From an uncultured Alistipes sp. (GTDB taxonomy: Bacteria > Bacteroidota > Bacteroidia > Bacteroidales > Rikenellaceae): a stretch of DNA of 37,640 nt. The first letter of the stretch is position 1. Each line of letters begins with the position of its first letter. The notes beneath the pieces are model-generated. The model was given only the letters and a program-made list of their open reading frames with translations. It searched no databases and was not told where the DNA came from. Shown piece after piece: positions 15,433 to 24,095 of this stretch. Where the stretch lies: positions 1-37,640 of the forward strand of contig CASELE010000014.1 in assembly GCA_949288735.1 (NCBI GenBank), written 5' to 3'. A program made the position numbers and the translations under genes.

Positions 15433-15488
15433 GGCCCGCCCGTCACACTGCGGCCCGCTCCTGCCGACGGGGCGGGTCGCACCCTTTT
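15431..15488 (+). terminator. hairpin with T run between manC and murF
   Basis: An imperfect stem (GGCCCGCCC-GTC from 15433 with GACGGGGCGGGTC at 15466-15478) is followed by TTTT at 15485-15488, just before the murF ATG. It could terminate or attenuate manC transcripts. The long loop and the closeness to the next start make this uncertain. Confidence 0.35.
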
Positions 15489-15496
15489 CCGCACCC

Positions 15497-16798
15497 ATGA
15501 CCGAAACCGAAAGACTCTACGAACTCTTCAGGCTCCACCCCCGCATCACGACCGACTCGCGCCGCACGGAGCCCGGCTCGCTCTTCTTCGCGCTGCACGG
15601 CGCCACCTTCGACGGCAACCGCTTCGCCGCCGCGGCCCTCGACAGCGGAGCCGCCGCGGCCGTGGTCGACGACCCCGCGACCGCGGCCGCACTCGGAGCG
15701 CGGGCCTTCGCCGTAGCCGACACGCTCGGGGCGCTCCAGCGGCTGGCGCGCCACCATCGCCGCACGCTGCGCATCCCGATTCTGGCCCTCACGGGCAGCA
15801 ACGGCAAGACGACGACCAAGGAGCTCGTCGCACGCGTACTGGAGCGCCGTTTCCTAACCGGAGCCACGCGGGGCAACCTGAACAACCATATCGGCGTGCC
15901 GCTCACGCTGCTCGCCATGACCTCCGAAACGGAGTTCGGGGTCGTCGAGATGGGGGCGAGCGCATGCGGCGAGATAGCCCTGCTCTGCTCGGTCGCCGAG
16001 CCCGACTGCGGCCTCGTCACCAACGTGGGGTGCGCCCATCTCGAGGGGTTCGGCGGTCCGGAAGGTGTACGGCGGGGCAAGGGCGAACTCTACGACTGGC
16101 TGGCCGGGCACGGCGGCCTCGCCTTCGTGCGCGGCGACGACCCGCAACTCGCATCGATGGCGGCCGAACGGCCCGGCATGCGGACCGAATGCTACACATC
16201 GGCCCTCGCCGAAGGGATGGAATATTCGCTCGAAGGCGACTACAACCGCGCCAACATCGCGGCGGCAGTCGCCGTGGGGCGCCACTTCGGGGTGACGGAG
16301 GCCGACATACGCACGGCCGTCGCCTCGTACCGCCCCGACAACCATCGTTCGCAGCGCATCGAGACGAAACTGAACACGGTCGTGGCCGACTGTTACAACG
16401 CCAACCCATCGAGCATGCGGGCCGCACTGGAGCACCTCCGCACCGAACCGCTCGCCGGACGGAGGGAACGGGTGCTCGTCCTGGGCGACATGCTCGAGCT
16501 GGGCGACTGGTCGCGCGCGGAGCACGCGGCGGCCGTACGGGCCGCGCTCGCCATTCCCGACGCACGGCTGCTGCTCGTCGGAGAGGAGTTCGCGGCCGCC
16601 GTCGCGGAGCTCCGCCGCGAAGAGGCCTCAGCCGGCGAGGCATCGCCGCACGCGGACGGAGAATCCGGACGCATCCGCTGCTTCGCCACACGCGGAGAGC
16701 TGGCCGCCTGGCTCGACCGTCATCCGCTGCACGACGCCCTGATACTGGTCAAGGGGTCGCACGGCATCGGCCTCGAGGAGCTGCTCGGACGGTTCTGA
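15497..16798 (+). CDS. murF: UDP-N-acetylmuramoyl-tripeptide--D-alanyl-D-alanine ligase
   Basis: The cytoplasmic enzyme adds D-Ala-D-Ala to UDP-MurNAc-tripeptide in an ATP-dependent step, the last soluble step of the peptidoglycan precursor pathway. The 433-residue protein has the Mur ligase ATP loop [10 protein letters not shown] (100-109), the conserved [13 protein letters not shown] segment, EMGAS, and the Mg/ATP-binding [13 protein letters not shown] block. The C-terminal domain includes [14 protein letters not shown] and VLGDMLELG, both diagnostic for MurF. The N-terminal domain has [18 protein letters not shown]. Here it stands outside the usual mur-fts cluster, behind manC and 37 nt ahead of a hydrolase gene. 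Confidence 0.93.
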   Translation: MTETERLYELFRLHPRITTDSRRTEPGSLFFALHGATFDGNRFAAAALDSGAAAAVVDDPATAAALGARAFAVADTLGALQRLARHHRRTLRIPILALTGSNGKTTTKELVARVLERRFLTGATRGNLNNHIGVPLTLLAMTSETEFGVVEMGASACGEIALLCSVAEPDCGLVTNVGCAHLEGFGGPEGVRRGKGELYDWLAGHGGLAFVRGDDPQLASMAAERPGMRTECYTSALAEGMEYSLEGDYNRANIAAAVAVGRHFGVTEADIRTAVASYRPDNHRSQRIETKLNTVVADCYNANPSSMRAALEHLRTEPLAGRRERVLVLGDMLELGDWSRAEHAAAVRAALAIPDARLLLVGEEFAAAVAELRREEASAGEASPHADGESGRIRCFATRGELAAWLDRHPLHDALILVKGSHGIGLEELLGRF

Positions 16799-16835
16799 CA
16801 TACATCCTGCAACGAACGGCCTCTCCCGCAACCCT

Positions 16836-17849
16836 ATGAAACGCATACTCCTTACGCTGACACTCCTGCTCGCCGCCACTCCGTTCCGGCTCACGGCCGA
16901 CGAGCGCGAATTGCGACTCGACCGCGGCGACGTCGTGCTCGAGGGCACGCTCCGCACCCCGCCCGAAGGGTGCGGCACCGTGCTGCTCGTCATCGCCGGC
17001 TCGGGACCCACCGACCGCGACGGCAACCAGACCGCCCAGGGGCTCTACACCGACAGCTATCTGCTTCTGGCCGAAGCGCTCGAGGACCGGGGCATCGCCA
17101 CGCTGCGCTACGACAAGCGGGGCGTCGGAGCCAGCTTCTACCGTACGCCCGAGGCGATCCGCGACATCGTCTTCGACGACTACGTCGCCGATGCGAAGGC
17201 CTGGGCCGCCCGGCTGCGTGACGAGGGCTTCGCACGGGTGGTGCTCGCGGGTCACAGCGAAGGGGCGCTCGTGGCGCTATGCGCGGCAGACGAAACCGGA
17301 GCGCCCGCCCCCGAAGAGAGGAACTCCGACACCGCCGGGATCCGTCAGACCGAGGGCGGGAGAAGCGCCGACGCGCTGGTACTCATCGCCGGGCCCTCCG
17401 AACCGATCGACCGGATCCTGCTCGAACAGCTCGCCCCGCAATGCTCGCCCGGAACCATGTTCCGGCTCGTGCAGCTCTTCGAACGGTTGCGCCGGGGCGA
17501 GATATCGGAAGAGTATCCGAGCGAATTGGCCCCGCTCTTTCTTCCCTATCTGCAACGATACTTCATGTCGCAGATGCGCTACGACGCGTGCGAACTCGCC
17601 GCACGCAGCGATCTGCCGATGCTGCTCATCTACGGCGGCAACGACCTGCAGGTACCGCCCCGCCACGGCGAACGGCTCCGGCAGGCGGCCCGGCACGCCA
17701 CGCTGGTCGTGGTTCCGGGCATGACGCACACCCTCAAGCAGAGCGACGGAGTCGACGCCGCGGGACAGGCGGCCGCCTATATGGATGCCCGGCTTCCGCT
17801 CGACGGTTCGGTAGCCGAAGCCGTCGCCTCCTTCGTCCGGGAGTCTTAG
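16836..17849 (+). CDS. secreted alpha/beta hydrolase
   Basis: The 337-residue protein has a signal peptide (ILLTLTLLLAATPFRLTA) and an alpha/beta-hydrolase fold. VIAGSGPTDRDGNQ forms the oxyanion region, LRYDKRGVGAS follows, and GHSEG holds the nucleophile Ser141; Asp270 (YGGNDLQVPP) and His298 (GMTHTLKQ) complete the triad. It resembles the serine aminopeptidase S33 / esterase family common in Bacteroidetes, in which a periplasmic location is typical. A short insertion (about 150-172, rich in Glu, Gly and Thr) between strands is poorly conserved-looking. It follows murF by 37 nt, probably in one transcript. The substrate (ester or peptide) cannot be told from sequence. Confidence 0.8.
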   Translation: MKRILLTLTLLLAATPFRLTADERELRLDRGDVVLEGTLRTPPEGCGTVLLVIAGSGPTDRDGNQTAQGLYTDSYLLLAEALEDRGIATLRYDKRGVGASFYRTPEAIRDIVFDDYVADAKAWAARLRDEGFARVVLAGHSEGALVALCAADETGAPAPEERNSDTAGIRQTEGGRSADALVLIAGPSEPIDRILLEQLAPQCSPGTMFRLVQLFERLRRGEISEEYPSELAPLFLPYLQRYFMSQMRYDACELAARSDLPMLLIYGGNDLQVPPRHGERLRQAARHATLVVVPGMTHTLKQSDGVDAAGQAAAYMDARLPLDGSVAEAVASFVRES

Positions 17850-17873
17850 GGGCATCCCGGACGGCCAGAGATG

Positions 17874-17904
17874 TTGGACAATCGGGAAAAAACCGCTATA
17901 TTTG
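17874..17904 (+). promoter_or_regulatory. promoter of the MazG-OPT-pepT unit
   Basis: -33 TTGG (17874-17877), 19 nt, -7 TATATTTG (17897-17904); the ATG at 17929 is 24 nt downstream. The good match sets the start codon: the TTG at 17902 lies inside the -7 box. Confidence 0.75.
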
Positions 17905-17928
17905 TCGTTCAGACCAAACGAACCACAT

Positions 17929-18255
17929 ATGACACTCGACGAATACCAGCAGCAGGCACTCGAAACGGCCATCTATCCCGAAGGGCAGCGCATCGTATAT
18001 CCCACGCTCGGACTGACGGGCGAGGCGGGCGAAGTGGCCGACAAGGTGAAGAAGGTGATCCGCGACAACAACCTGCAATTCACCGACGAACGGAAAAGGG
18101 AAATAGCCAAGGAACTCGGCGACGTGATGTGGTATTGCGCCACCCTCGCGCACGACCTCGGCTACCGGCTCGACGAAATCGCCCGCATGAACGTCGAGAA
18201 GCTCCGCTCGCGCCTGGAGCGCAACCGCATACAGGGCAGCGGCGACAACCGGTAG
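17929..18255 (+). CDS. MazG-type nucleoside triphosphate pyrophosphohydrolase
   Basis: The 108-residue single-domain protein fits the all-alpha NTP-PPase (MazG/dUTPase-like) superfamily. The metal-binding motif E-x2-E then E-x2-D is present: Glu32 and Glu35 (LTGEAGEVADKVKK), Glu62 and Asp65 (AKELGDVMWYCA). Such enzymes hydrolyse (d)NTPs to monophosphates plus pyrophosphate and act in nucleotide-pool cleaning. The start is the ATG at 17929, because an upstream TTG would overlap the promoter. The gene is 33 nt ahead of an unknown gene; an operon with the transporter downstream is likely but functionally unexplained. Confidence 0.8.
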   Translation: MTLDEYQQQALETAIYPEGQRIVYPTLGLTGEAGEVADKVKKVIRDNNLQFTDERKREIAKELGDVMWYCATLAHDLGYRLDEIARMNVEKLRSRLERNRIQGSGDNR

Positions 18256-18288
18256 ACGAACCGGCAACTGCGGACCGAACCAAGAGAC

Positions 18289-18681
18289 ATGGACGACATC
18301 CTGCGACGCGAACTGGCCGGCATCGGCACCCTGCTGCGCGGCCTGCTGCGCCGGGTGACCGGACGGCACGGCGGACAGACGGACGAGGAGCCGCTCCCGA
18401 CGGGCGCCGAACTGGCCGCACGCCACGGCATCGACCTCGGGGTGCTGCTCGCCGAGGAGCGGCCGGCCGAATGGCTGGCACGACACGGCGGCCTGAGCGA
18501 ACCGCAGACGGAGCTCTTCGCCGAATGGCTGGCCTCGCTGGCCGCCGCGGCCGAAGGAGACGAACGGCTGCGGCTGGCGGCCACGGCCTGCGACATCTAC
18601 AAATACCTGGATGCCCGCGGGGCCCCCGCTTCGCCGGCGCGTCTCTACATCCTGCGCGAACTGGCATCGTACAAACCCTGA
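18289..18681 (+). CDS. hypothetical 130-residue protein
   Basis: I do not recognise a family. The product is helical in character (Leu/Ala/Arg/Glu-rich), with a short basic N-terminus (LRRELAGIGTLLRGLLRRVTGRHG) and a C-terminal half with repeated aliphatic helices (ELFAEWLASLAAAAEG, RLAATACDIYKYLDA, ARLYILRELASYK). It has no signal peptide or obvious membrane segment. The coding reality is supported by tight placement (33 nt from the MazG gene, 19 nt from the OPT gene) and codon use like its neighbours. Function is unknown. Confidence 0.6.
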   Translation: MDDILRRELAGIGTLLRGLLRRVTGRHGGQTDEEPLPTGAELAARHGIDLGVLLAEERPAEWLARHGGLSEPQTELFAEWLASLAAAAEGDERLRLAATACDIYKYLDARGAPASPARLYILRELASYKP

Positions 18682-18700
18682 AACACAATATCAATCCCGT

Positions 18701-20704
18701 ATGGAACAAGAGAAACAACAGACCTCGATTCCGGAAAACGCCTACCGCGAGCTGCGACCCGGCGAAGAGTACAAGCCCCTGATGCCGGCCTCGTCCGCCC
18801 CGAAGGAGGTGACGCCCTATTCGGTGACGATGGGCCTCGTCATGGCCATCCTCTTCTCGGCGGCGGCCGCCTACCTCGGACTCAAGGTGGGACAGGTATT
18901 CGAAGCGGCCATCCCCATCGCAATCATCGCCGTGGGAGTGGGCAACATGACCGGGCGCAAGAACATGCTCGGACAGAACGTCATCATCCAGTCGATCGGA
19001 GCCTCGTCGGGCGTAATCGTCGCGGGCGCCATCTTCACCCTGCCGGCCCTCTACATCCTGGGACTCGACGCCAGGTTCTACCAGGTATTCCTCTCGTCGC
19101 TCTTCGGCGGACTGCTGGGCATCGTACTGCTCATCCCCTTCCGCAAATACTTCGTCAAGGAGATGCACGGCAAGTATCCCTTCCCCGAAGCCACGGCCAC
19201 GACCGAGGTGATCGTCTCGGGCGAGAAAGGGGGCAACCAGGCCAAGCTGCTCGCCACGGCGGGGCTCACGGGCGGTCTCTACGACTTCCTGGTCGGCACC
19301 TTCGGACTCTGGACCGAGTCGGTCTCGACGCGCATCTGCGCCTGGGGCACCATGCTGGCCGACAAGTTCAAGGTGGTCTTCGGCCTCAACACCTCGGCCG
19401 CACTGCTCGGTCTGGGCTACATCATCGGCCTGAAATACGCGCTCATCATCACGGCCGGCTCGTGCCTCGTGTGGTTCGTCGTCGTACCCCTCGTCGGCTC
19501 GCTCGCCCAGAGCATCGACCCGGCCACGATGGCTCAGCTGCTCGGCGTGACGGACCAGGCCCTGCTGGCCGACCCGCAGAGCCTCTTCACCCCCGAGAAC
19601 CTCTTTCAGTTCGTCGGCAAGCCCCTCGGCATCGGCGGCATAGCCATGGCGGGGCTCATCGGCATCGCGCGCCAGTCGTCGATCATACGCCAGGCCGTGA
19701 TGCTCGCCGTCCGCGAGCTGGGCGGCGGCAAACGGCAGGAGGAGGCTCCGGAGCGCACGCAGCGCGACCTGAAGATGAAGCTCATCCTCACGGTCCTCGT
19801 GGCCACGCTGCTCACGACCTTCATCTTCTTCCAGTTCGGCGTACTGCACAACTGGATGCAGTCGATCGTCGCCATCCTCATCGTCTTCATCATCGCCTTC
19901 CTCTTCACCACCGTGGCAGCCAACGCCATCGCCATCGTGGGCTCGAACCCCGTATCGGGCATGACGCTCATGACGCTGATTCTCTCGTCGCTCGTGCTCG
20001 TGAGTGTCGGACTGAGCGGCGCGAGCGGCATGACCGCAGCCCTGATTATCGGCGGCGTGGTCTGCACCGCACTCTCGATGGCCGGCGGCTTCATCACCGA
20101 CCTGAAGATCGGCTACTGGCTCGGCACCACCCCCCGCAAGCAGGAGGCCTGGAAGTTCCTGGGCACCTTCGTCTCGGCGGCCACCGTGGCGGGCGTGATG
20201 ATACTGCTCAACAAGACCTACGGCTTCGGCGGCGACAGCGTACTCGTGGCACCGCAGGCCAACGCCATGGCGGCCGTCATCCAGCCCCTCATGTCGGGCG
20301 GCGCGACCCCCTGGATGCTCTACTTCTGCGGCGCGGTGCTGGCCCTCGTGCTGACGGCCATCGGCGTGCCGGCCCTCGCCTTCGCGCTCGGCATGTTCAT
20401 CCCCATGTCGCTCAACGCCCCCCTCGTCGTGGGCGGTCTGGTAGCCTGGTTCGTCGGCTCGCGTTCGAAGGACGCCGCACTGAACAAGGCGCGCAGCGAG
20501 CGCGGCACGCTCCTCGCCTCGGGCTTCATCGCCGGCGGCGCGCTGATGGGCGTGGTGAGCGCCGTGCTCAAGTTCGCGGGCGCCGAGTGGAGGCTCTCCG
20601 GATGGGCCGCGTCGAACGGTGCCGAGTGGCTGGGACTGGCCATGTACATCGTGCTGATCGGCTACTTCGTGCGCCATACGCTGAAGGCCCGCAAGGAGGA
20701 ATAA
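18701..20704 (+). CDS. OPT-family oligopeptide transporter
   Basis: The 667-residue inner-membrane protein has many hydrophobic segments of 18-25 residues, starting at about residue 45 (SVTMGLVMAILFSAAAAYLG). The family motif region GLKVGQVFEAAIPIAII and the NMLGQNVIIQSIGASSGV block mark it as an oligopeptide transporter (OPT). Members take up small peptides, or metal-chelate peptides, probably by proton coupling. PepT, encoded 34 nt downstream, would cleave tripeptides, consistent with peptide uptake and use. The start at 18701 gives a soluble, charged N-terminus of about 40 residues, normal for the family. Confidence 0.85.
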   Translation: MEQEKQQTSIPENAYRELRPGEEYKPLMPASSAPKEVTPYSVTMGLVMAILFSAAAAYLGLKVGQVFEAAIPIAIIAVGVGNMTGRKNMLGQNVIIQSIGASSGVIVAGAIFTLPALYILGLDARFYQVFLSSLFGGLLGIVLLIPFRKYFVKEMHGKYPFPEATATTEVIVSGEKGGNQAKLLATAGLTGGLYDFLVGTFGLWTESVSTRICAWGTMLADKFKVVFGLNTSAALLGLGYIIGLKYALIITAGSCLVWFVVVPLVGSLAQSIDPATMAQLLGVTDQALLADPQSLFTPENLFQFVGKPLGIGGIAMAGLIGIARQSSIIRQAVMLAVRELGGGKRQEEAPERTQRDLKMKLILTVLVATLLTTFIFFQFGVLHNWMQSIVAILIVFIIAFLFTTVAANAIAIVGSNPVSGMTLMTLILSSLVLVSVGLSGASGMTAALIIGGVVCTALSMAGGFITDLKIGYWLGTTPRKQEAWKFLGTFVSAATVAGVMILLNKTYGFGGDSVLVAPQANAMAAVIQPLMSGGATPWMLYFCGAVLALVLTAIGVPALAFALGMFIPMSLNAPLVVGGLVAWFVGSRSKDAALNKARSERGTLLASGFIAGGALMGVVSAVLKFAGAEWRLSGWAASNGAEWLGLAMYIVLIGYFVRHTLKARKEE

Positions 20705-20738
20705 CGACAAAAGGACCTATCCGAAAACAATTGCACAT

Positions 20739-21956
20739 ATGGAACTCAAGGAACGATTCCTGAAATACGTCTCCTTCGACACGCAGTCGTGCGAAGAGAG
20801 CGAAACCTACCCCTCGACCGACAAGCAGCTCGTACTGCTGCGCCACCTCAACGAGGAGATGCGGAATCTCGGTCTGACCGACGTGACGACCGACTCCTAC
20901 GGCTACACGATGGGTACGATTCCCGCCACGAAGGGGTACGAGAACGCACCCGTCATCGGCTTCATCGCCCATGTCGACACGTCGCCCGACATGACGGGCC
21001 GCGACGTGAAGCCCCGCGTGGTCGAGAACTACGACGGCGGCGACCTCGTGCTCAACGGCCAGCTCACCATGCGCGTGGCCGACTTTCCCGAGCTGAAGGA
21101 GTTCGTGGGCCACACGCTGATCCACACCGACGGCACGACGCTGCTCGGCGCCGACGACAAGGCGGGCGTGGCCGAGATCATGACCGCGGCCGAATATCTG
21201 ATGGCCCATCCGGAGATTCCGCACGGCAAGATCCGGCTCGGCTTCACCCCCGACGAGGAGGTGGGACGCGGCGTGGACCACTTCGACGTGGCGGCCTTCG
21301 GCGCCGACTTCGCCTACACGGTCGACGGCGGTTACGAGGGCGAACTGGAGTACGAGAACTTCAACGCCGCCGGCGCGAAACTCGAGATCCAGGGCCTCAA
21401 CGTACACCCGGGATACGCGAAGGACAAGATGATCAACGCCATCGAGGTGGCCTGCGAGCTTGACCGCATGCTCCCGGCCGACCAGCGGCCGCAGCATACC
21501 GACGGCTACGAGGGCTTCTACCACTGCGCCGCGCTCAACGGCTCGGTCGAGCGGGCCACGATGAGCTACATCGTCCGCGACCACGACACGGAGCGCTTCG
21601 AGGCGAAGAAGCGTTATCTGGTGCAGTGCGTCGAGCTGCTCAACGCCCGCTACGGCGCCGGCACGGTGCGGCTGACCCTCACGGACCAGTACTACAACAT
21701 GCGCCGCATGGTCGAGCCCCATCCGCAGGTAATCGACAAGGCACTCGAGGCGATGCGGCTGTCGGATGTCGTACCCGTCGTTCGGCCCATCCGCGGCGGC
21801 ACGGACGGAGCGCGCCTCTCGTTCATGGGTCTCCCCTGCCCCAACCTCTTCACGGGCGGCATGAACTTCCACGGCAAGTTCGAGTATGTCTCGCTCACGA
21901 CCATGCACAAGGCCGTGCGGACCCTCGTACATCTGGCCGAACTCTGGACGAAGTAA
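20739..21956 (+). CDS. pepT: peptidase T (tripeptide aminopeptidase)
   Basis: The cytoplasmic zinc aminopeptidase (M20 family) removes the N-terminal residue from tripeptides. The 405-residue protein carries the catalytic set: His78 and Asp80 (GFIAHVDTSPDM), Asp140 (LGADDKAG), Glu173/Glu174 (TPDEEVGRG), Asp196 (YTVDGG) and a C-terminal His378 (GGMNFHGKFEY). These fall at or within one residue of the E. coli PepT positions as I recall them. It follows the oligopeptide transporter by 34 nt, so the pair forms an import and cleavage unit. A G+C-rich hairpin comes 19 nt after the stop. Confidence 0.93.
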   Translation: MELKERFLKYVSFDTQSCEESETYPSTDKQLVLLRHLNEEMRNLGLTDVTTDSYGYTMGTIPATKGYENAPVIGFIAHVDTSPDMTGRDVKPRVVENYDGGDLVLNGQLTMRVADFPELKEFVGHTLIHTDGTTLLGADDKAGVAEIMTAAEYLMAHPEIPHGKIRLGFTPDEEVGRGVDHFDVAAFGADFAYTVDGGYEGELEYENFNAAGAKLEIQGLNVHPGYAKDKMINAIEVACELDRMLPADQRPQHTDGYEGFYHCAALNGSVERATMSYIVRDHDTERFEAKKRYLVQCVELLNARYGAGTVRLTLTDQYYNMRRMVEPHPQVIDKALEAMRLSDVVPVVRPIRGGTDGARLSFMGLPCPNLFTGGMNFHGKFEYVSLTTMHKAVRTLVHLAELWTK

Positions 21957-21975
21957 GCGGAGAGACTACGCAGAA

Positions 21976-22017
21976 CAGCGCCCCGCGGGGTCCGGTGTCG
22001 GACCCTGCGGGGCGCTG
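21976..22017 (+). terminator. hairpin after pepT
   Basis: A near-perfect 18-bp stem (21976-21993 with 22000-22017, 6-nt loop) lies 19 nt after the pepT stop. It lacks a T run downstream, so it may terminate imperfectly or need a factor. Confidence 0.55.
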
Positions 22018-22052
22018 GACGCAGAAGGGGGCGGGCGACATGCCCGGCACGC

Positions 22053-22083
22053 TTGCTTTTCCTCCGCCGATTTCGTATTTTTG
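22053..22083 (+). promoter_or_regulatory. promoter of nadE
   Basis: -33 TTGC (22053-22056), 19 nt, -7 TATTTTTG (22076-22083), with the ATG at 22134, 50 nt downstream. It fits the Bacteroidetes pattern. Confidence 0.65.
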
Positions 22084-22133
22084 CCGCACGGCACCGGCGG
22101 CACCGCCGGAGCCGACAAAACGGACAATAGAAG

Positions 22134-24068
22134 ATGGACCGATACGGATTCCTGAAGGTCGCGGCCGCCGTACCCCGCGTCACCGTGGCCGACTGTCGGA
22201 GCAACGCCGAACGCATCGTCGCCCTCGCGCAGCACGCGGCCCGGCGCGGCGCGGAGATCGTCACCTTTCCCGAACTGGCCGTCACGGGCTACACCTGCGG
22301 CGACCTCTTCCTGCAGAGCACGCTGCTCGATGCCGCCGAACGGGCCTTGATGCAGATCGTACACGAGACCCGCAAGCTGCCCCTCGCGCTCATCGTCGGC
22401 GCTCCGCTGCGCCACGAAGGCAAGCTCTACAACTGCGCCGTCGTCGCCGCACGGGGCCGCATACTGGGAGCCGTACCCAAGTGCCACATACCCAACTACG
22501 GCGAGTTCTACGAAGCCCGCTGGTTCGACTCGGGCGCCGAACTCCGCGGCGAGACGCTCCGTGTGGGCGATACGGAGGCCGACTTCGGCCGCGACCTGCT
22601 CTTCGCCGTGCACGGCGCCGAGTTCGGCGTGGAGCTCTGCGAGGATCTCTGGAGCGCCGCGCCCCCCTCGACACAGCTGGCGCTTTCGGGGGCAAAGGTG
22701 CTCTTCAACCTTTCGGCCTCGCCCGAGGCGGCCGGCAAGCACGACTATCTGCGCGATCTGGTGCGCCTGCACTCCGCCCGCACGCTGGCGGCCTACGTCT
22801 ACTGTTCGGCCGGAGCGGGCGAATCCTCCACCGACCTGGTCTTCGCGGGCAACGCCCTTATCGCCGAGAACGGCACGCTACTGCGCGAGAGCGAACGCTT
22901 TGCCGACGACGAGCAGCTCGTGGTGGCCGACGTCGACCTCGAACGGCTCGACCACGAACGCCGCCGCACCACCACCTTCCGACCGGAGGAGGGGGCTCCC
23001 GAGACGACGGTCGTCGAACTGGAACTCCCCGAAGGACTGCGTTCGGACCGTCCCGACCGCGAGGTGGATCCGCACCCCTTCGTCCCGGCCGACGACGCAC
23101 GGCGCGGCGAGCGGTGCGCCGAGGTGGTCGCCATCCAGTGCTGCGGTCTCGCGCAGCGGCTCCGCCACACGGGCTGCCGCCGCGCGGTGGTGGGCATCTC
23201 CGGAGGGCTCGACTCGACACTCGCGCTGCTCGTCACCGTACGCACCTTCGACCGGCTCGGGCTCGACCGCCGGGGTATCGTGGGAATCACCATGCCCGGA
23301 TTCGGCACCACCGACCGCACCCACCGCAACGCCGTGGAGCTGATGCACGAACTGGGAGTCACGGCCCGCGAGATACCCATCGGCAAGGCCTGCGAACAGC
23401 ACTTCGCCGATATCGGGCTCGACCCGTCCGACCGTTCGGCCGCCTACGAGAACGCCCAGGCGCGCGAACGGACCCAGATACTGATGGACGTGGCCAACAT
23501 GGAGGGAGGAGTGGTCATCGGAACGGGCGACCTGAGCGAGCTGACCCTCGGATGGGCCACCTACAACGGCGATCAGATGTCGATGTACGGTGTGAACGCT
23601 TCGGTGCCCAAGACCCTCGTGCGCCATCTGGTGGAGTGGGCGGCCGAGGAGGCGGGCGGCCGCACGCGCGAAATCCTGCGCGACATCTGCGCGACCCCCG
23701 TCAGTCCCGAATTGCTGCCGGCCGACGAGGCGGGCGACATCGCCCAGCGGACCGAGGATCTGGTGGGTCCCTACGAACTGCACGACTTCTTCCTCTACCA
23801 TCTGCTCCGCTCGGGATTCGGTCCCGCCAAGGTGCTCCGTCTGGCCGAGATAGCCTTCCGGGGCCGATACGACCGGAAGACCATCCGCCACTGGCTCGAG
23901 ACCTTCTGCCGCCGCTTCTTCGCCCAGCAGTTCAAGCGCTCGGCCATGCCCGACGGACCGAAGACGGGAAGCGTCTCGCTCTCGCCGCGCGGCGACTGGC
24001 GCATGCCTTCGGATGCCAGTGCCGCCGCCTGGCTCGCCCAGCTCGACGAAACCGATACCGAAGAGTAA
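22134..24068 (+). CDS. nadE: glutamine-dependent NAD(+) synthetase
   Basis: The cytoplasmic two-domain enzyme makes NAD from deamido-NAD, ATP and glutamine. The 644-residue protein has an N-terminal nitrilase-type glutaminase domain with the Glu47-Lys116-Cys169 triad (TFPELAVTGY, GAVPKCHIPNYGEFYE, GVELCEDLW). The C-terminal synthetase domain carries the ATP pyrophosphatase loop SGGLDS (356-361), the MPGFGTTDRTHRNAV segment, and the GTGDLSELTLGWATYNGDQM block. Length matches the glutamine-dependent form, not the short ammonia-dependent one. It has its own promoter and is followed by a lipoprotein gene 27 nt away. nadC of the same pathway lies about 11 kb downstream, not linked. Confidence 0.94.
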   Translation: MDRYGFLKVAAAVPRVTVADCRSNAERIVALAQHAARRGAEIVTFPELAVTGYTCGDLFLQSTLLDAAERALMQIVHETRKLPLALIVGAPLRHEGKLYNCAVVAARGRILGAVPKCHIPNYGEFYEARWFDSGAELRGETLRVGDTEADFGRDLLFAVHGAEFGVELCEDLWSAAPPSTQLALSGAKVLFNLSASPEAAGKHDYLRDLVRLHSARTLAAYVYCSAGAGESSTDLVFAGNALIAENGTLLRESERFADDEQLVVADVDLERLDHERRRTTTFRPEEGAPETTVVELELPEGLRSDRPDREVDPHPFVPADDARRGERCAEVVAIQCCGLAQRLRHTGCRRAVVGISGGLDSTLALLVTVRTFDRLGLDRRGIVGITMPGFGTTDRTHRNAVELMHELGVTAREIPIGKACEQHFADIGLDPSDRSAAYENAQARERTQILMDVANMEGGVVIGTGDLSELTLGWATYNGDQMSMYGVNASVPKTLVRHLVEWAAEEAGGRTREILRDICATPVSPELLPADEAGDIAQRTEDLVGPYELHDFFLYHLLRSGFGPAKVLRLAEIAFRGRYDRKTIRHWLETFCRRFFAQQFKRSAMPDGPKTGSVSLSPRGDWRMPSDASAAAWLAQLDETDTEE

Positions 24069-24095
24069 ATCAACCCATCTCAAACATTACGGCAT

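Noticed and set aside
17902..17928. TTG start upstream of the MazG-type gene
   Set aside because: It lies within the -7 box, so it would not be transcribed as a start; the ATG at 17929 is better placed.
18080..20710. An 876-codon open frame on the minus strand
   Set aside because: It is antisense to the OPT transporter gene, whose hydrophobic segments and motifs are clear; the opposite frame has Asp/Glu/His/Arg-rich low-complexity sequence.
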